Assembly: GCF_030052815.1 (NCBI RefSeq)
Contig: NC_079504.1
Span: 89,500,187-89,564,186, forward strand
Length of the DNA: 64,000 bases
Direction: 5' to 3'
DNA from: Hevea brasiliensis
Lineage: Eukaryota; Streptophyta; Magnoliopsida; Malpighiales; Euphorbiaceae
Positions 37,201 through 49,854 of the stretch are shown here, one piece after another. Below the pieces are notes generated by a model. The model was not told the origin of the DNA, searched no databases, and saw nothing but the letters and a program-made list of their open reading frames with translations. How positions within the stretch are numbered: the first letter of the stretch is position 1; every line of letters starts with the position of its first letter. The translations under genes were made by a program, and so were the position numbers.

Positions 37201-40200
37201 TACCGAACATAGGGGTGTTACAATTTATGCTTCAATAGGTCTTTAATTATGTCGTAAAAAGATTTTTCAGGGTTTCCCGCAGTCCAGGACTAGTCAACAG
37301 TCCTCGCCGCAACTTTGCGGTGCAGTCACCCATCGCTAAGGTTCTCTGCTCGTTTAACTTGGATACATTTCATTGCTATTATTTTTCCTTTGTTTTTCTT
37401 ATATTTTCTTTTCTTGTATTTCATTATTTTATGTCTCCTCATCCATATCTAAGTGTAGTTCTAGGCATCCTAGCTGTCTGGACAACACTGGTCACTGGAA
37501 CAGTAGAACGCACTTCTGAACGTAGGGGTGTTACATATGACCTAATTTAGGTGCTGCCAAAATACACAACCTGCATTTGAACATTACACTTCCAATTTTG
37601 ACAATCCTCCTCCTCCCAATACCTCAACATTTATTAATGGCACTTTTATATATATTGTACACAATTCTAACAAGCATTTTAGGTAGAACACTCAAGTGCT
37701 CAATGCACACAATACACCATTAATGTTTAACATTTACTTCAACCCAAATTCAATGTACAACAACACATATATCACACATACACTTCCATGGCAATTACAC
37801 AAACTGCTCACCATTCAGCACCTTCATATTTCATTAATAAATTTCATAAACTCACACATAAATTCATGTTATTTAAGGCTGCCCAACATGGCAGTTTACT
37901 AAAACATCAAAGTCCCACTTTTAAATCCTTAATTCAAATGTTCTAATTCAACAATTCACATTCAATCAATTTCTAGCATAAGTATTTTCATCACTCCAAG
38001 TGTAACGCTCATTTGCTTACTTATGTACATCCCAAAACATTAATTAAATTCATGAGATAATTAATTTACTATGTTCTCATGGCTGCGCAAAATGAAGCAA
38101 TAATACAAATCCTCATTTCAAAAGCTCAATCACAAGTTACACATGAGATTAACTTACTAGCATCACAAATTACTTTAATCCACACTAATTCCCATCAAAT
38201 ACCATTAATTACATATAAGAATAATTCACTTACCTTCCCTTTTCATGGCTGCCAAGAATTTCACACACCAAATACTCACTTAATTCCTTAAATTTTTCAA
38301 CCAAACTACTCACCATAACCTCAATACAAACTTTAATTAAGCAAGGGAAGAAAAACTAACACTAACCTTTATTTGGAGCTTACTAAACCTCACCAAAACT
38401 CTTCCTTTTTGTTCCCCATTATCTGCCCAAGGTGTGTGGACCATTTTTAATGAAGTGAGTTATAAGAACCATGGCTTGAAGATGAGGATTTAAGCTCTTG
38501 CATGTGGCCGGCCGTGGAGGATTTAGGGAGAAGGACCATTCGGCCATGGATGGTGAAATGAAGAAAATGAATGTTGAAGTGGTCATTGCTGTCCACTTAT
38601 GGGTTTTTATACCCCCACTTAGGTCTACTAATTGTCCACTAATAATAATTAAAAATTAGTTTAATCCAAGGTTTCAATATTTGCAAACTAATCCCCCATT
38701 TCTCTTTTAATTGCACTTCATTTTTAATTTCATTTTTCATGGAGTTCCAAAAATTTAATACCATTTATTTTTAATGGAAATTTAGGTCAAAAGTCAACTC
38801 TAGGTGTCAATTGACCAAAATGCCCCTCTTCAGGTTGTATTTCGAATTTTTCGGTGCTACCGATTTACTCATTGTACCGTCAATTTCTTTAATTTTCGTT
38901 TTTGTTTATATTGATTTACTAAATTTTCTTTGACATTTCCAATGTCAATTGTACCTTAGTAGACCTTTAATTATGTCCCCAAAATATTTTTTCGATTTCC
39001 CCACGGTCCAGGGCTAGTCAACGGTCCTCGCCGTAACTTCCCGATGCGGTCACCCATCGCTACGGGTTCGGCTCATTTAACTTAGTCACATTTTATCTCT
39101 TCTATTTTTCCTTAATTTTTCTCATCACATATTTCATTATTTTATACTTCCACACTGTCAATTAAGTGTAGTTCCAGATATTTCGACTTTTCGAGGTAAA
39201 CATTAGCTATCAGAACAGTGGAACATACAAACTATGTAAAGTGAGGATGTTACACAATGCATAACACATCAAGTTTTCAATAAGAAAACGATAAATTAAG
39301 GTTTATTGTGCACAAACCTGGACTGAATCGCCTCTAGGCCTTGACTCACTTATCCTTATCCTTCTAAGTGTCTTTTTCAACTGAAACACACAGTTTACAG
39401 TGTTTCAGTGACACATCTCATAATAAATCCAATAATTTATTTCATGCTTATTTAATGGTACCCTTAAATGTGCTTAAAATGGTATTCTTTGAATTTTTCA
39501 TTTCGGGGTTACTATTCATGATACTATTCAAGTCAAAATGTTGACTTTCTCATGCTTAATAGGCATGTGAATTCCAATTACACCCACATACCACATTTTG
39601 GGTATCTAATTTGTTGGCATTGATTTCCATTTTCGTTTCTAAGTCTCCTAAGAGAAATTGCAATTTTTCAGTTTTGGTCCCCTATTTTCTACTGTTCTAT
39701 TGGTCTGGTTACTGTGGGAATTTAGCTAAGTGTCCTTCATCAAAGTTGTTCCTTATTGTCTTAGCTTTAATTCCATTTTCGAATCACTCCATTTAGAGTT
39801 TTGTAGCCCAATATATATCTATTTTTCTAAGGCTGGCCGGATTGAAGGCTACCCAGAATTCTGGGCACTTTCTTGGTTCTCGCAGTTTTAGGCAACCAAC
39901 TTTGGGTGGCAAAGTGACTTGGTTATGGGCAGAATCTAGGTTTGTATTCTTCATAAAAGTTGTAGTACTATGTCATATCTTTCCAATGCCATAAAAATCA
40001 AGTCATTTAGACCTTCCTAGACCAAGTTATGGCCAAATGAACTGTTCATTTGGTCATTTTTGTACAGTGGCAATGTGCATTACCCGGATTTGACCTAATT
40101 TTTTCAACTAACCTAATGTCAGTTTCAGGGCATGGTTTCCACAAAATTGTGGCATTATGTGTCTACTTTCATATCCAATTGGCCTCACACCAATTGGAGT

Positions 40201-40529
40201 GGTAGAATTATAGTTTTGGTCCCTAAAATGGACCTAGGTCAAACTGTCCAGAAATGAACCCTCACTAAACCGAATTGCCTTTCAATTCTCACCATTCTAA
40301 CACACTCCAATAGGTCCCAATTGACCATTTTGAGTCTCCATTAGGTCCCATTACATCAATTACCAATTTTCTCCCCAAATTTATTACCTCAAGAACCCTA
40401 ATTTTTGTATCTTGTTCAATTAGTGCAATTAAAGTGTATAACTATATTCTACACACCAATTTACACTCAATTACACTTTTAATTCATCAAAATCATGCAA
40501 ACCCTAACTCCCTATATGTTGGCCGAAAT

Positions 40530-40562
40530 TCATATATATATATGTGTGTGTGTGTGTGTGTT
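40530..40562. repeat. (TA)n(TG)n microsatellite
   Basis: Alternating TA then TG dinucleotides inside the 5' part of LTR-8; absent at the same place in LTR-5. Confidence 0.9.
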
Positions 40563-41495
40563 TGATTTTTACACAATACCTAAGTTAACTCAAATATATA
40601 TACATGAATTTAAAGAGTGAAGTTGAATTTCACTACTAACCTCTTTCTTCAAGTTCTCAAGCTTTAATTTCTTCAATTTCTTCTTTCTTTTCCTTCTTCA
40701 ATCTTCTTTTCTAGGGAAAGTTAGGAGCTTTCTAGGGCTCAAGGTTATAATTTGTGGGAGAAACTTAAGTTAAGTTATTCAAGCTTGAAAAACTCATCAA
40801 TGGTGGAAATTCATGGAGGTTAGAGAGAGAAAAGGAGGTTCGGCCGACCAAGGTAAGGGAAGAAAATGAATTTTGCTTTTTAATTTTTTGTATATTTATC
40901 TTCTAATTGACTTTGTCTAAGAAATTAAATAAATTAAAAATAAATTTGATGTCATGCTTAAGTCATCTATGTGATGTCATTATTCTTATTTTTCTTTTCT
41001 TTTTCCTTTGTTTCTCCACTTTTCTTTAATTTAAATCTACATTTCAAAATTTTTATTTCTTAGATTTTATTGAATAGTGAGGTCATAAGTCACCTCTAGA
41101 GGTGAATTGACCAATTTGCCCCTCATCAGTCTGATCCAGTTTGCCAATAATTCAGTGTTTCTTTCGGAGCCCTAATATAATTATTTGACCTACTTATCAA
41201 CTCTTTTCTGTGATTTTCTCTTTTCCACTAACTTCGCAATACTTCTTAGGACTACGGTGTCACAATGTCCTATTCAAAATTAGAGTTACGGTTGCCTTCG
41301 CGGTGATCCCTGACTCATTTAACCTTTTATGCTTTGTTTTCCTTATTTATACTTAACCTTCTGGTAATCACTTTTAATTTTCATTCAACGCTTTTCTAGG
41401 TGTCTTAAACATGATTCTAATCCTCTTAATTGTCAAGACCAACACCGGTCACCGGAACAGTGAATACACAGAGCTATGCATATAGGGGTGTTACA

Positions 41496-41520
41496 ATTCC
41501 CCCCCCCCCCCTCCCCCCTT
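41496..41520 (-). other. Polypurine tract of gypsy1
   Basis: On the minus strand, AAGGGGGG-A-13 G-AAT runs straight into TGTAACACCCC of LTR-8. This is the plus-strand primer site and orients the whole LTR family. The 13-G run is long. Confidence 0.9.
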
Positions 41521-41554
41521 TAAAATAAATTTCATCTCAAAATTTTACTAAGGG

Positions 41555-42107
41555 TCAGTCTTTGAACAGCTGTGGGTGTTGTCTCCTCATATCCTCCTCG
41601 CATTCCCAAGTAGCTTCCTGGCCTGAATGATGGTTCCACAGCATTTTAACCAGTGGTATCTGCTTGTTTCTTAGTTGCTTCACCTCATATGCCAGAATTT
41701 CAATAGGTTCTTCATCATATGTGAGGTTTAGATTCGCTTCAATCTCTTCTACTGGTAGTACATAAGATGGGTCGAATCTATACCTCCTCAACATGGACAT
41801 ATGGAAGACATTATGTATCTTCTCTAACTCTGGAGGTGATGCCAATCGATATGCCAAAGGACCCACTCTTTTCAGAACCTCATACGGTCCAATGAAACGA
41901 GGACTGAGTTTCCCCTTTCTGTCGAATCTCATGATTTTCTTCTAAGGGGAAACCTTGAGAAATACCTTATCAATATCCCTCCTCTTCAGATCAATATAGG
42001 ACTTCTGACAGTCTGATGTAGCCTTGAGTCGATCTCTGATCAGTTTGATCTTGTCCTCTGTCTGCTAAACAATCTCTGGCCTAATCATTTTTCTTTCACC
42101 CACTTCT
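41555..42107 (-). pseudogene. gypsy1 integrase C-terminus and chromodomain
   Basis: The 125-codon frame 41932-41555 starts MRFDRKGKLSPRFIGPYEVLKRVGPLAYRL in type, the GPY/F module of Ty3/gypsy integrases. It continues through the HNVFHMSMLRRY motif and ends with a chromodomain-like tail (LVKMLWNHHSGQEATWE, then EEDMRRQHPQLF). Upstream, to 42107, the linker region is readable with stops at 41943 and 42066. Such chromodomains direct integration toward marked heterochromatin, which fits the dense self-nesting here. It is cut at 42107 by a copia solo LTR and resumes at 44140. Confidence 0.88.
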
Positions 42108-44139
42108 TGAAGGAACGGAAGCGTGAAAAACACAAGATTATACCATTGAATTCAAAAATTTTCACCTAGGGTCACAAGCACCATGCAAGATTTATTTTTA
42201 TCTATTTGATTTCAATGATAAACAACATATTAAAACTCTTTTAATATGTTTTTGGATCTGTATTTTCCATTTAAGATTTTAAAATTAATCAGATTAATTT
42301 TAGAACCCTAGATTAAATCAAGAACGATTACACTAACCTCTTGATGTGCTGCAGCGTGTCTGCGCCTTTGAGATTCGTCTTCAGGACACCAGATGCTGTC
42401 CCTCTAGCTTGTCCACAGCAAGAACACCTATGGCAGCCCTTGAACAGCTTCTAAAGCCTTTTCTATTAATTAGAAATTCAAGTTCTGCCTTTTAAGAGAT
42501 TAGAGATGCAAACAGGACACTAGAAACAATTTCTAGTGTTCTTAATTCAAGAGATTGATGGCTAATCTCTTTGAATTGATGAGAGATGAAGAGAAATAGC
42601 TGGAGAGGCTCAAAGTGGCGTGACATATGAGAGGAGAGGCTGCTGGTTGTGTTTTCTTTTTATAACCCCACTTAAATAGCTAGGTTAACACATTAAACCC
42701 TAGCCACATGTCACCTTTTGATTAGCTCTAGGTTTAAGTGACCCAATCACATTGTGCCAAGTGTCAAACCTATATTTAATCTTGATTTTAATCATCTTAC
42801 ATGATTAAAAATATTTGGCAAGCTTATGTGTTATGCCATGTGTCACCATCTCATGGTGCCACGTGTCACACTGCAAAATGACCAAAATGCCCCTGTGTCT
42901 TAATTTTGAGTTCTTAACCCAAAATAATTATTTTCTTCTTCTAATTAATTTATATCAAATATAAATTTAATTTATACTACACATCCAATAATCTAGATTT
43001 GGTTTCAAGTCATGCTAGGGACTTTGCAATTTTATTGCAAACCAAATCTATTTAATTAATCAATTAAACTCTTTAATTAATTAATTAAATCATATTTAAA
43101 TAGGTGATAACTTGTGTATGTGTGTGACTTACTAGGCTCATCACTAATTGGCAATGAGACATGATATCAACTCTTAATATCATCAGAACTCTTTCTTACC
43201 ATAAATGATTTCTCTAAATCATTTTATGAACCTCATAAACCATGGTTAACACCTAGCATAGCATGCCATGGCCACCCAATTAGTAATAAGATTTACCTTA
43301 AATGAACCTATAATCATATGTTACCATGCACTAGAATCTCTCTGTTACAAAATCCCAATTCAAGCTGGAGTCATGGTTTATGTCAAACTCCATTTGCTAT
43401 GAATATTATGTTCTCTTTTAATTCCAGTTCTTGATTAAAAGATTTTTCTCATCAGAAACTCTTTTCAATAAATCTATCTGTCTGCCAGAACTTGAAACAT
43501 CAAGAACAATTAAATGAACATAGGATTTTGTCTCTATTTACTTAGAGGAACAGATTCCTTCTTGATCAATACCTACCTCCATATATAACTAGCAGGAGCC
43601 AACACATGCCCATATACCCATACATAGTACAAGTATGAAAGCAGTATCAAACTCAAACTACCTATATACAAGATAACTGTGCTATCTCAGGTCTAAAGAT
43701 TATATGCACTGATATGATTTATGACAAAACATTGACAAGAGTAAACTCCATGTGCTTGTCATAAGTGTCACTGGTTCGGCCTACTTATCATTTATAAGTG
43801 CCTATCATGTTTGTTATATGGCATGAGACTCACCATTCCATCTTATTTATATCTCATATAAATAACTTGGGAACAAACATGAATACAATCTTTCTGGATA
43901 AGTCATGTCCTTATTAGGAAGTATCCTCGATTGTGAACCTATTTATGATACTTTGTGCTAGAAATATTGTCACTCATATTCTTAACAACTTAAGAATAAT
44001 ATTTCTAACAAAATATCAATGGACCTTTTCTATTACACATAAATATATTATGTAAACGGAAAAGTGGAAATGCCTTTTATTATTAAAAATATGTACAAGA
44101 TACATACTAAATGATATGCTCTAGGGCATACTACTAACA
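42108..44139 (-). mobile_element. Ty1/copia solo LTR inserted in gypsy1 integrase
   Basis: On the minus strand it starts TGTTAGTAGTATGCCC (44139) and ends CCGTTCCTTCA (42108), 2032 bp. Flanks cttct (42103-42107) and cttca (44140-44144) differ at one base, and gypsy1 integrase reads on both sides. Its 3' end matches the arms of the palindrome at 54594-54830, so it is the full-length LTR of that copia family. There is no internal domain, so it is a solo LTR. Confidence 0.9.
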
Positions 44140-44853
44140 CTTCATCCCAACACAGAGGAGTTCTGCACTTTTTACCATACAAAGCTTAATATGGAGGCAT
44201 CCCAATGCTTGATTGGTAGCTGTTGTTGTAAGCAAACTCAATTAGTGGCAAGTGTGTATCCCAACTACCTTCAAACTCAATTACACAAGCCTGAAGCATA
44301 TCCTCTAGTATCTGAATTACCCTCTCAGATTGGCCATCTGTCTGTGGGTGGAATGTCATACTAAAGTTCAATCTAGTTCCTAGGCTCTTTGAAGACTACC
44401 CTAGAATCTAGAAGTGAACATAGGATCTCTGTCTAACACAATCGATACTGGCACTCCATGTAGTCTCACTATCTCATCAATGTACGGTTTGGCCAATCTC
44501 TCTAAACTATAGTCCATTCGAACTGGCAGAAAATGAGCAGACTTGGTCAATCTGTCAACTATTACCCATACTGCATCATGGCTCTTCTATGTTCTCGGAA
44601 GTCCCATTATAAAATCCATTGTTATTCTTTCCCATTTCCACTCAGGCACTAGCAATGGATGTAATAACCCAGCTGGTACTTGATGTTCTACCTTCACTTG
44701 TTGACAAGTTAGGCACTTGGAGACAAAATTAGCTACATCCCTTTTTATAACCATCCATCAGTAGTGTTCTTTTAGCCCTCTGTACATCTTAGTGCCACCA
44801 GGGTGCATAGTAAAAGGAGACTCATATGCTTCTTTCATAATGAGTTGTCTCAA
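44140..44853 (-). pseudogene. gypsy1 integrase core
   Basis: Reading down from 44853: the zinc-binding region with H-x-C-x2-C (HPGGTK..., CLTCQQVK), then the catalytic core with the first Asp in TMDFIMGLP, the second Asp in LDRDPMF (Ser to Leu just before it), and the Glu in HPQTDGQSERV (44371-44186 frame). FEGSW and EFAYNNSYQSS follow. At least four in-frame stops are present. Unlike gypsy2, nothing is inserted between QSERVIQ and ILEDML. Identity is secure from the motif series; the gene is non-functional. Confidence 0.88.
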
Positions 44854-45640
44854 TTATACGTCATTAGGAACGCACATTCTGCCCTGATGTAGCAGTAAGC
44901 CATTATCTCTCATAGAAAATTCAGGTTTCTTGCCATCCTGAACTTCCTTTATCAATTTTTGATACTTCTCATCATTCTGAGCAACCATTCTAATCTGATC
45001 AATCAATATTAGTTGTACATGCCATGCAACTACTATCTGTCCCTCATCATCAACCTCCAAACTAGCCTTTAATGCTTTCAACTCATGTACCATGGACAAA
45101 GGAGAAACTCCTAGACTCACCATAGTCTTACGACTTAAGGCATCAACCACCACATTAGCTTTCCCTGGCTGATAGTCTATTAGACAATCATAGTCCTTTA
45201 TCAGCTCTAACCATCTCCTCTGTCTCAAATTCAATTCTTTCTAGGTGCCCAAGTACTTCAAGCTTTTGTTATCTTTGTAAATGTAACACTTCTCCCCATA
45301 CAGATAATATCGCCAGATCTTCAAAGCAAATACAATGGCAGCAAGCTCTAAGTCATGTGTTGGGTAGTTTCTCTCATGCGGTTTCAACTGGAGTGATGCA
45401 TATGCAATGACATTCCGATCTTGCATCAGTACACAGCCTAACCCATTGTGAAAAGCATAGCTATAAACTATATATTCTTTACCCGATGTAGGTAAAGTCA
45501 GGACTGGAGCTTCAGTCAAACATTTCTTCAACTCATCAAAACTCTGCTGGCATTTATCCATCCATTGAAATTTCACATCTTTTCGAAGTAGTTTGGTTAG
45601 TGGAGAAGCCATCATAGAAAATCCTTTCACAAACCGACGG
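44854..45640 (-). pseudogene. gypsy1 RNase H domain and linker
   Basis: The frames 45630-45241 and 45234-44854 are contiguous apart from a TAG. They hold the RNase H fold: [77 protein letters not shown]. The first catalytic residue, normally Asp in SDAS, is Tyr (SYAF), so the enzyme would be inactive even without the stops. The domain would degrade the RNA strand during reverse transcription. Confidence 0.88.
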
Positions 45641-46493
45641 TAGTATCCAGCTAAACCCAGAAAACTACGGATTTTTGTGACATTCCTAGGTGGCTTCCAA
45701 TTAAGGATAGCTTCAATCTTGTTGGGATCTACCTTAATACCTTATGCCGATACTATGTGCCCTAAGAAAGAAATTTCCCTTAGCTAAAATTCACATTTCG
45801 AGAATTTGGCGTACAACTATTTTTCTCTCAAAGTTTATTGCACAATCCGCAGATGTCTATCATGCTCCTTTGCACTCTTAGAATAGACTAATATGTCATC
45901 AATGAATACCACCAAAAACTGATCTAGGTATGGCCTAAAGATAGTATTCATCAGGTCCATAAATGCAGCTGGAGCATTAGTTAACCCAAATGGCATGACT
46001 AGGAAGTCATAATGGCCATATCGAGTTTTGAAAGTAGTTTTTAAGATACTCTGCTCTTGCACCTTCAGCTGATAGTAGCCCGATCTTAAATCAATTTTGG
46101 AGAACATAGCTGCACCCTTCAACTAATCAAACAGATCATCAATGCGGGGCAATGAATATCTGTTCTTTACTGTCACCTTATTCAACTGCTGGGAATCAAT
46201 ACACAAGTGGAGAGTGCCATCTTTCTTCTTAACAAAAAACACTGGCGCTCCCCAAGGTGACATACTAGGGCGAATAAAACCCTTGTCAAGCAATTCTTGC
46301 AACTGCACTTTCAATTATTTTGGCTCTGCTAGTGCCATTCTGTAAGGTGTAATGGAGATTGGGTCCACACCAGGCATAACATCAATCTCAAACTGCACCT
46401 CTCTTTTTAGAGGTAATCCTGGCAACTCTTCAGGAAACACATCCGGAAAGTCACATACTGTGGGAATGTCCCTCAATGCTGGACTACCCACTT
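45641..46493 (-). pseudogene. gypsy1 reverse transcriptase
   Basis: From 46493 downward: the protease-RT spacer ([13 protein letters not shown]), a stop in place of the usual residue after LAEPK, then [71 protein letters not shown], the catalytic FIDDILVYS near 45880-45905, and [15 protein letters not shown]. Four or more nonsense codons interrupt it (46122, 45834, about 45816 and others). The YIDD-type aspartates are retained. The 5' side is cut by the Athila-type insertion (duplication ggatg). Confidence 0.9.
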
Positions 46494-46498
46494 GGATG

Positions 46499-48205
46499 TG
46501 ATGGTTGTCGAATCCACCAAAATTTAAATTAACTGAAATTACTAGCTATAAAATATTTTCTACAGCAAGTGGTAAATCCAGGTCGAACCCTAGAGACTGA
46601 ATTACTAAAATTTTGTGCACTTGTGTAATGGAAAAAGAAAGAAACAAAGGTTGGGGGGGTGTAATTCGCAGTCCAGAGAAGAAATTAGAAATAAAAAATT
46701 AAGAATTAAAATTAAGTATGAAACTCTCAAATTAAACAAACTTCAGCCCAAGGTAATTCTCATTCCAATGCATTAACTCGATCATAGACAAAAGAAATAC
46801 AATTATCTCTTTTTGAATACTTAACGTAGATTTACCAAACAGCGAGGTAAACCCCTAACTTCCCTATACTCATCAATTTGAGCTCAGCACTCTTATTGAC
46901 TCTAATTATTAACTGAATTGGTATTAAGCAATCCTCATCAAATTAATAGCTGCTTTAAGAATAGAAAGTAGTTAAGCTGAACAACTTATAAAGCATAAAT
47001 CATTTAATTCACTATATTATTTCCTTAGGTTTTTATCGAAAACTGGGATCATAATCAATAAAACCTAATTGCTACTCATGTTCAATCTTACACAACAATT
47101 ACGGACTATGAAGATGAACTAGCAATTGATCAAATCAAAAAATTAACTAATAGGCCTTTTTAGCAAATCATTCAATAGATCAAAAATAATTAGATCAGAA
47201 AATAATAGATATTCAAAAAGACATAAATTAAATTAAGAACCTGGTCTCACAAATCACACATAAGAACTTGAATCCCTTGAACTAAATTAAAAACTTAGCC
47301 ACTCATGTTCATGGCTTATAAAAAAATAAAGGAAAAATAAAGAAGAAATCTAAAAAAGAGAATGGAGAATGAAGGTGTTTTTGAGGTCGAGAGGCTGCTG
47401 AATGGTTATGTTTTAGCTGTTGCCCAAAGACGCATTTATAATAAAAAACCTAATCCCAAAGATAGGAATCAAACTGGGGAAAGTTTTAAAATTCAAAAGA
47501 CAGATTTTTAGCTTGCATTCACGTCTCTAAAATCAAGGCCAATTTTTAGTGACTTCCTTTCAAATCTGTCTCTGCCCTTTTTAGGAACATTGTATCCCTA
47601 TTTCTTAGCTTTCCAATGGGTACTCATTTGCTAAATCCGAGGTCTACAGCCCAAGTTATGGCCCAAAAATCAAGACTAGTTCAAAAAGATGGTCCAGCCC
47701 ATAGTGACAACTTCATTGCCATTTTTCACAATTAAAATGGCCTCATCTCACGTCCAGCCCTTCATAGAAGTTGTAGAAGTAGCTCTTAAGGTTCAATTGG
47801 GCTTGAGCTGGCTTCATTTGGATGTCTAGAACTCTAGATACAAAATAAATACTGAAACTGGTCGTGACACATCAAGTCTAGGCTTTTGTAATAGATCCAT
47901 AGCTCATTTTGTCAACCTTGGAGACTGATTTGGGCTTTGGTCCCTCTTTATCATTTGTAGCGCTCTATCTTAGCTTTTCAATGGATTAAAAGCACTAAAT
48001 TTGGAGACTCACAACTTTAGAAATACTTGAAAAATACAGTAACGGTCAAATGCTGAAAATTTTTTCATTTAACACAATTATTCCAACAACTATCTAAAAA
48101 TATGCCTAAATGATAAATATACTTTAATCAACTGAATTATACATAAAAACACACTAGAAACACTAATTGTGATGGGAGTAAAATTAATAAATTATGGACT
48201 TATCA
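46499..48205 (-). repeat. Athila-type 3' LTR
   Basis: 1707 bp from TGATGGTTGTCG (46499) to CACTTATCA-type end (gacttatca, 48205). Matches 52765-54480 along its length. The short frames inside are shadows. Confidence 0.88.
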
Positions 48206-49281
48206 AATTCCTCCACACTTATTCTATGCTTGTCCTCAAGCATGACTTAAACTCTCAATCAACTCCACTTAAAAGTTCCTTAACTTCACCCTATCACAAC
48301 ATTCTCTAACAAAAGATTAAAAGTTTGAACGAAGAGGCAAGTAAGGTAATAACCATCACAACAAATTCCATCAACACCATACCAATATATCAACAATTTT
48401 CCAACACAAAACAAAAGGCTTGAAATCAATTAAGATCACACAATTAAAGTTTTATAAAATTTTAAGTCAATACATACCAAAACACAAGGCTAATTTATCA
48501 AAGCACAACGATTATAGCTCTTTGCAAATCTTAGGGGAGATAGAAATGCCCCTTTTTTTTTATTCAACCGTCACCTTCAGAAATGCACCTTGTTCATATC
48601 CTACCTAGCTTTTGGCCTGAGAATCGACATGGGGTTCATGAAGACCCCTAGTTGGTTTGCTTAACTAAAATAGCGGAGCAATTTTCAAGTTCAACCTTTT
48701 TATTTCCCCCATACATAAAAACACACTAGAAACACTAAATGTGATGGGAGTAAAATTAATAAATTATATACTTATCAAATTCCTCCACACTTATTCCATG
48801 CTTATCCTCAAGCATGACTTAAACTCTCAATCAACTCCACTTAGAAGTTCCTTTACTTCACCCTATCACAACATTCTCTAACAAAAGATTAAAAGTTTGA
48901 AAGAAGAGGCAAGTAAGGTAATAACCATCACAACAAATTCCATCAACACCATACCAATATATCAACAATTTTCTAACACAAAACAAAAGGCTTGGAATTA
49001 ATTATGATCACACAATTAAAGTTTCATAAAATTTTAAGTCAATACATACCAAAACACAAGGCTAATTTATCAAAGCACAACAATTGTAGCTCTTTACAAA
49101 TCTTAGGGGAGATAGAAATGCCTTTTTTTTTGTTATTCAACCGTCACCTTCAGAAATGCACCTTGCTCATATCCTACCTAGCATTTGGCCTGACAATTGA
49201 CATGGGGTTCATGAAGACCCTTGGTTGGTTTGCTTAACTAAAATAGCGGAGCAATTTTCAAGTTTAACCTTTTATTTTCCC
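48140..49281 (-). repeat. 572-bp tandem duplication spanning LTR edge and polypurine tract
   Basis: Units 48140-48711 and 48712-49281 are near-identical. Each contains the last 66 bp of the LTR, the cttatca end, the aattcctccacac tract (polypurine tract on the minus strand) and about 500 bp of internal sequence. The true LTR edge is the left one (48205), as its length then equals the other LTR. Confidence 0.88.
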
Positions 49282-49854
49282 CAATTTATGCATCTACATA
49301 TTATAAAGTGTCCTGATAGATTAAACAAAGTTCTGAAATATGCATGACATTAGTTTAAAGCACACATAAATAATCATTTCACCATTAAATTAAGCCTAAA
49401 TGATTTATGTAGAAAAAAAAAATTGCTCTATGGTATGGAGAAGAGGGAAAATCCATCATTAAAGTTACTATTACCCTGCCTAAAATCTCAAAAATTCAAT
49501 CTAAAATAGAAAAGTCATTTCAAGGACAAAGCACTTCTCTCCGAGAGTTAATATAGAATCATGAATCAAGCTTATGAGAACAAATTTTATTTTATTTTAT
49601 TTTATTATTTTTATTTATTTATTTATTTAAACAATTAAAAAGATTGCAGCAATAAATTTCTCCTCCCCCACACTTAAAACTTACATTGTCTCCAATGTAA
49701 AGCCCAAATGCAAAAGAAAAGAAAAAAAAATGCTAGAAAATAAAATAAAATAAGGAAAAGAAAACAAATCTGATTGTGGCTAACAAACCACCCATGGGTT
49801 GCCTCCTAAGAAGCGCTTTTGTTTATCGTCATTAGCTCGACATGGCAAAGCTGC
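49282..49854. other. Non-coding 3' internal region of the Athila-type element
   Basis: AT-rich, no protein-like frame. It has a (TTTTA)/(TTTA) run at about 49588-49630. Non-coding sequence between the integrase and the 3' LTR is usual for Athila. Confidence 0.6.

Larger units (their letters stand above)
33297..37222 (-). mobile_element. LTR-11, solo chromovirus LTR nested in LTR-10
   Basis: Starts tgtcacacc at 33297 and ends ggggtgttaca at 37222, 3926 bp, flanked by attta (33292-33296, 37223-37227), a perfect duplication. It lies inside LTR-10 of the same subfamily, making it the fourth nesting level (LTR-8, 9, 10, 11). It has a private 47-bp tandem repeat (34051-34238) and three copies of attgtgcac (near 34681, 34752 and 34832), where other LTRs have one. 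Confidence 0.93.
29610..37535 (-). mobile_element. LTR-10, solo chromovirus LTR nested in LTR-9, interrupted by LTR-11
   Basis: Starts tgtcacacc at 29610 and ends ggggtgttaca at 37535, flanked by tatga (29605-29609, 37536-37540), a perfect duplication. Net length without LTR-11 is about 3995 bp. The hairpin block is at 30204-30254. A short local duplication of ctaactccctrtggtcgggga occurs near 30599 and 30632. No protein-like frames. Confidence 0.92.
27550..39254 (-). mobile_element. LTR-9, solo LTR nested in LTR-8, interrupted by LTR-10
   Basis: Starts tgtaacacccctcacccgtc at 27550 and ends ggatgttaca at 39254. Flanks are caata (27545-27549) and caatg (39255-39259), one mismatch. Without LTR-10 and its duplication it is about 3774 bp, the same as LTR-6. 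LTR-6 ends with the reverse complement of this start (gacgggtgaggggtattaca), so both are one subfamily. The hairpin block is at 28205-28254: CTAAGCA 28232-28238 faces TGCGTAG 28243-28249, one mismatch. No coding content. Confidence 0.9.
26771..41495 (-). mobile_element. LTR-8, 3' LTR of gypsy1, left end lost, interrupted by LTR-9
   Basis: LTR sequence is at about 26771-27549 and 39255-41495. The right end ggggtgttaca (41495) directly abuts the gypsy1 polypurine tract, which fixes it as the 3' LTR of a minus-strand element. About 360 bp of its left end are missing where it meets the viral copy. The hairpin block has a 7-bp stem (CTGAGTA 27011-27017, TACTCAG 27023-27029). A (TA)n(TG)n tract lies at 40530-40562. 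LTR-9 is inserted at 27550 with caata/caatg flanks. Confidence 0.85.
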
